Assembly (NCBI GenBank): GCA_003645185.1
Contig: QNEL01000016.1
Location: 1-34,554, forward strand
Direction of reading: 5' to 3'
DNA from: Candidatus Parabeggiatoa sp. nov. 3
GTDB taxonomy: Bacteria; Pseudomonadota; Gammaproteobacteria; Beggiatoales; Beggiatoaceae
Length of the DNA stretch: 34,554 bases
The position numbers were made by a program, and so were the translations under genes. This document shows, one piece after another, positions 32,076-34,554 of the stretch. The notes below the pieces were generated by a model. It saw only the letters and a list, made by a program, of their open reading frames with translations. It had not been told where the DNA came from and did no database searches. Position 1 is the first letter of the stretch, and the number at the start of each line of letters is the position of its first letter.

Positions 32076-34554
32076 TTATCCATAATGCGCTAATGGCGCA
32101 AACATCCCACCACTTAGCGTATAAGTTTCCGTTTCCTGACTGGCACTATAACGCGGCACACCCCAACCCGTATGAATATCAACCGACGGTATCGACAAAC
32201 TCCAATTCAAACCCATCCAACCATTACCACCAGCCGAGCTATAAGAAACGCCCAACTGTGGCTGCATACCCACACGCCCTGGCGGAATTTCAAGCGGATA
32301 ACTCAGGCGCATGTCACCCATATTATTAGCTTGCGGCACCTCAATCAGATTAATCCCGGCACCCGGATCAGCAGCTTTAATATCTTTGATTTGGGTAGGA
32401 TTAAAGGAAACCGATTGCGGCGATTCAGGCACCGTTACCACCGAGTTAATCATGTCGGTAAAGTGATCGGTATAACTGATAACGTTATTAGCTTTGCTAT
32501 CAACCTCAACCCGTTCCAATTCCTGCCAACGGCCTAATTCCCTATCAAAATAAAAGGTTTTGATATCGTCTTCAGTATGCCCTGTCGGAATAAGCGATTT
32601 AGCATAAGGCACTGTAACCTTAACCTTATTCTTAAACTTCATGCCCTTGGGAAAGAAACGATAACCTTTACGCGGCCCCTTCGTCACGTTAGTCATCCCC
32701 GGATCAAGTTCTGGCATTTCTAACGAATACAAGGATTTAATGCACAAACTGGTAGGCCCTTCAACCGCATTCGCGCCAACATCCAGTTCCGCTTCATCAT
32801 GCGCGATTTTCTTCGCTTGCCCTGGGGAAACCCGGCCCGATTTCATGCGCGGAGCAAAAGTCGAGGTGTTTTGGGCATAATTGTCTATCTCACAACCAGA
32901 AAAATTTTCTTGTGCCTCTGCTTCTGTTCCCGCCTCCTCAAGAGGATAGATCAGTTGTTGACGTTTTTGGCCGCTGTTATCCTCAAAAACCAGGCGTATT
33001 GAACCATCGGGATTATCGAACAAGCCTAATGCTTGATCACTGTTCACCGGTTCAGACGATAGACTGACACGATAAGTTTTCCACTCATCATTGATTTTGA
33101 CTTTAAAAGTGCCGTCGTCTTGAACAATGATCTCATCGCTTATTTCAGCTAATGCCTCAAATAAAGCCTTTTTATTTTGTATCACCGGCTGGGCAAAAAT
33201 CTCACGTCCATAACCCGTCACAAAACTCACGCTGTTATCATCATAAACGGTAAAACCGGCCGGTTGATCAGCACTGACTTGTGTCACTTGTACTGGGATC
33301 AAAACAAAATGAACCCCTTCAATGGTTAATTCTAATTGCCCATTTTCAGGATTTTGCACTAGCTGCCAGTCATTGTCTTTTATTTTGGGTAAGCTATTGA
33401 TTTGTTTCAGTAAAGTGGGGTTATCAGTCTCTTGGTATACTCTCGTTTCGGCTAAAACATCAGCACCCAAATTGATCGCAACCGAACCGGCCTCATCAAA
33501 TTCACTGACTAAAGTCAGGCTTAAATCGGTTCCTGAAGGAATCAGGGCATTATTGTCAAAAACCACCCCTTTACCAATCACCACATTGGGCCCCAGTTGT
33601 GTGCCTTCACTGATTTGTACATACGATAAATCCGCATCATGAATCGTGGCGTTTTGAATCAGGGCGATATCATTAGCATTACCCGCTACGATATCAGTGA
33701 GTTCACCGCCATTAATATAAGTATCTTCACCTAAAATGATGTTTTGTAGCGAACCCGCGTTATCAATAGGGCCTTGTACCGTACCCCCCGTGACGATGGC
33801 ATCAGAGTTGACAGTGATATCCGACAAGGTGCCGTGATTGAGAATGGCACCAGACAGCGCGCCACCCGTGACTATGGCATTGGGTAAAACGGTAACCGCT
33901 TTTAAAATGCCCAATCCTTTATCAGGATCACCAGTAACTGTGATCTCACCCTCCAAATTACCACCGCTTAATGTAGCGCCGATAAACTGGTTATCAGCAA
34001 TCGTGCCTTGATTATCGACATAACCTGTTAGTGTGCCGCCCGTCAAAGTCGCGCCTGGTAAAACCGTGGCATTTGAGAGTAAGCCTTGACTGGTAATATC
34101 ACCATCCAGTTTGACATTCGCAATACTGGTATCTGATTCAATAACGGCATCGGTGACGGTTTGCCCATTGTAATTACCTGTCTGACTAATGCTGCCCGTA
34201 GTCGGAGGCAATGACACAATAGGCAAACTGACAACGGTTGTTGATTCGCTTGAAGTCGATGACTCAGCCGTCGTCTCAGACGATTGCTCATTTGCAGTTG
34301 TCTCAGACGATTGGGTATTTGGGGTTGTCACAGACGATTGATCATTTGTGGTTGTCACAGACGATTGATCATTTGTGGTTGTCGCAGACGATTGCTCATT
34401 TGGGGTTGTCGCAGACGACTGATCATTTGTGGTTGTCGCAGACGACTGATCATTTGGGGTTGTCGCAGACGATTGATCATTTGGGGTTGTCGCAGACGAT
34501 TGATCATTTGGGGTTGTCGCAGACGATTGATCATTTGGGGTTGTCGCAGACGAT
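32076..34554 (-). CDS. SpvB-domain Rhs/Tc-toxin-like protein, N-terminal part, 5'-partial
   Basis: The frame is open to the window edge; GTG at 34358 is only an internal codon. From the edge inward there are tandem SSATTPNDQ repeats, a Ser/Thr-rich linker, and a stretch of about 200 residues with repeated GATLTGGTLTG / GNLEGEI / AIVTGGALSG motifs that looks like a right-handed beta-helix. A ZU5-like beta region follows (FFPKGMKFKNKVKVTVPYAKS ...), and finally the SpvB start INLIEVPQANNMGDMRLSYP ... QPQLGVSYSSAGGNGWMGLNW ... TYTLSGGMFAPLAHYG. In SpvB/TcdB proteins this last motif is followed by more than 1000 residues; here a TAA ends the frame at once. It is most likely the front of a broken toxin gene whose rear is 23601-27171. 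Confidence 0.8.
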   Translation of the reverse strand, partial: SSATTPNDQSSATTPNDQSSATTPNDQSSATTPNDQSSATTTNDQSSATTPNEQSSATTTNDQSSVTTTNDQSSVTTPNTQSSETTANEQSSETTAESSTSSESTTVVSLPIVSLPPTTGSISQTGNYNGQTVTDAVIESDTSIANVKLDGDITSQGLLSNATVLPGATLTGGTLTGYVDNQGTIADNQFIGATLSGGNLEGEITVTGDPDKGLGILKAVTVLPNAIVTGGALSGAILNHGTLSDITVNSDAIVTGGTVQGPIDNAGSLQNIILGEDTYINGGELTDIVAGNANDIALIQNATIHDADLSYVQISEGTQLGPNVVIGKGVVFDNNALIPSGTDLSLTLVSEFDEAGSVAINLGADVLAETRVYQETDNPTLLKQINSLPKIKDNDWQLVQNPENGQLELTIEGVHFVLIPVQVTQVSADQPAGFTVYDDNSVSFVTGYGREIFAQPVIQNKKALFEALAEISDEIIVQDDGTFKVKINDEWKTYRVSLSSEPVNSDQALGLFDNPDGSIRLVFEDNSGQKRQQLIYPLEEAGTEAEAQENFSGCEIDNYAQNTSTFAPRMKSGRVSPGQAKKIAHDEAELDVGANAVEGPTSLCIKSLYSLEMPELDPGMTNVTKGPRKGYRFFPKGMKFKNKVKVTVPYAKSLIPTGHTEDDIKTFYFDRELGRWQELERVEVDSKANNVISYTDHFTDMINSVVTVPESPQSVSFNPTQIKDIKAADPGAGINLIEVPQANNMGDMRLSYPLEIPPGRVGMQPQLGVSYSSAGGNGWMGLNWSLSIPSVDIHTGWGVPRYSASQETETYTLSGGMFAPLAHYG
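34277..34554 (-). repeat. 27-bp tandem repeat encoding SSATTPNDQ
   Basis: Unit starts (CAGACGA) occur every 27 bp at 34277, 34304, 34331, 34358, 34385, 34412, 34439, 34466, 34493, 34520 and 34547. In frame on the minus strand, each encodes a 9-residue Ser/Thr-rich unit. The array continues beyond the window. Confidence 0.95.

Noticed and set aside
32076-34358. GTG at 34358 as the true start of the SpvB-like protein
   Set aside because: The frame continues open to the window end through the same 27-bp repeats; this codon is one Val of a repeat unit.

Overview
The window looks like a chromosome segment of a large colourless sulfur bacterium (Beggiatoaceae, Thiotrichales, Gammaproteobacteria). 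The basis is the gammaproteobacterial gene order yceF / yceD-rpmF-plsX-fabH-fabD-fabG-acpP-fabF-mltG, and tandem TAACTGA heptamers placed directly on a start codon, a peculiarity described for Beggiatoaceae genomes. No rRNA or taxon marker is present, so genus is not assigned.

Region 1 (1-934) has no gene: 30-bp tandem repeats, several perfect palindromes and a truncated miniature transposon. Region 2 (935-13007) is core: argS and a SPOR-domain protein, divergent yceF, then the fatty-acid/phospholipid cluster yceD, rpmF, plsX, fabH, fabD, fabG, acpP, fabF and mltG. Malonyl-CoA is loaded on AcpP by FabD, condensed by FabH/FabF, reduced by FabG, and PlsX draws acyl groups into phospholipid. The cluster is stretched by several 250-710 bp intergenic gaps full of repeats; pabC, tmk and holB, which flank mltG in E. 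coli, are absent here.

Region 3 (13284-17544) holds a small P-loop kinase-like protein and a 1153-residue ClpB-like double AAA+ protein. The C-terminal part of the latter resembles the PCRF region of peptide chain release factor 2 but lacks the GGQ domain. This is the best candidate in the window for something undescribed.

Region 4 (17545-23600) is an accessory island read on the minus strand: a decayed ParE-like toxin and its antitoxin, a DUF1016 PD-(D/E)XK nuclease, two PIN-toxin modules with the toxin gene first (one frameshifted), and a retropepsin-like aspartic protease with an overlapping small partner. Between them lie arrays of a hairpin element, TA-flanked miniature transposons nested inside those arrays, and repeats that supply the stop codons of several genes.

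Region 5 (23601-34554, minus strand) has the pieces of an SpvB/Rhs-type giant protein. A 5'-partial SpvB-containing N-terminal part runs off the right edge, and an Rhs-repeat C-terminal part carries an in-frame amber codon. They are separated by a secreted beta-propeller/lipase-like protein and a VapBC-type pair. No tRNA, rRNA, CRISPR array or complete insertion sequence was seen.
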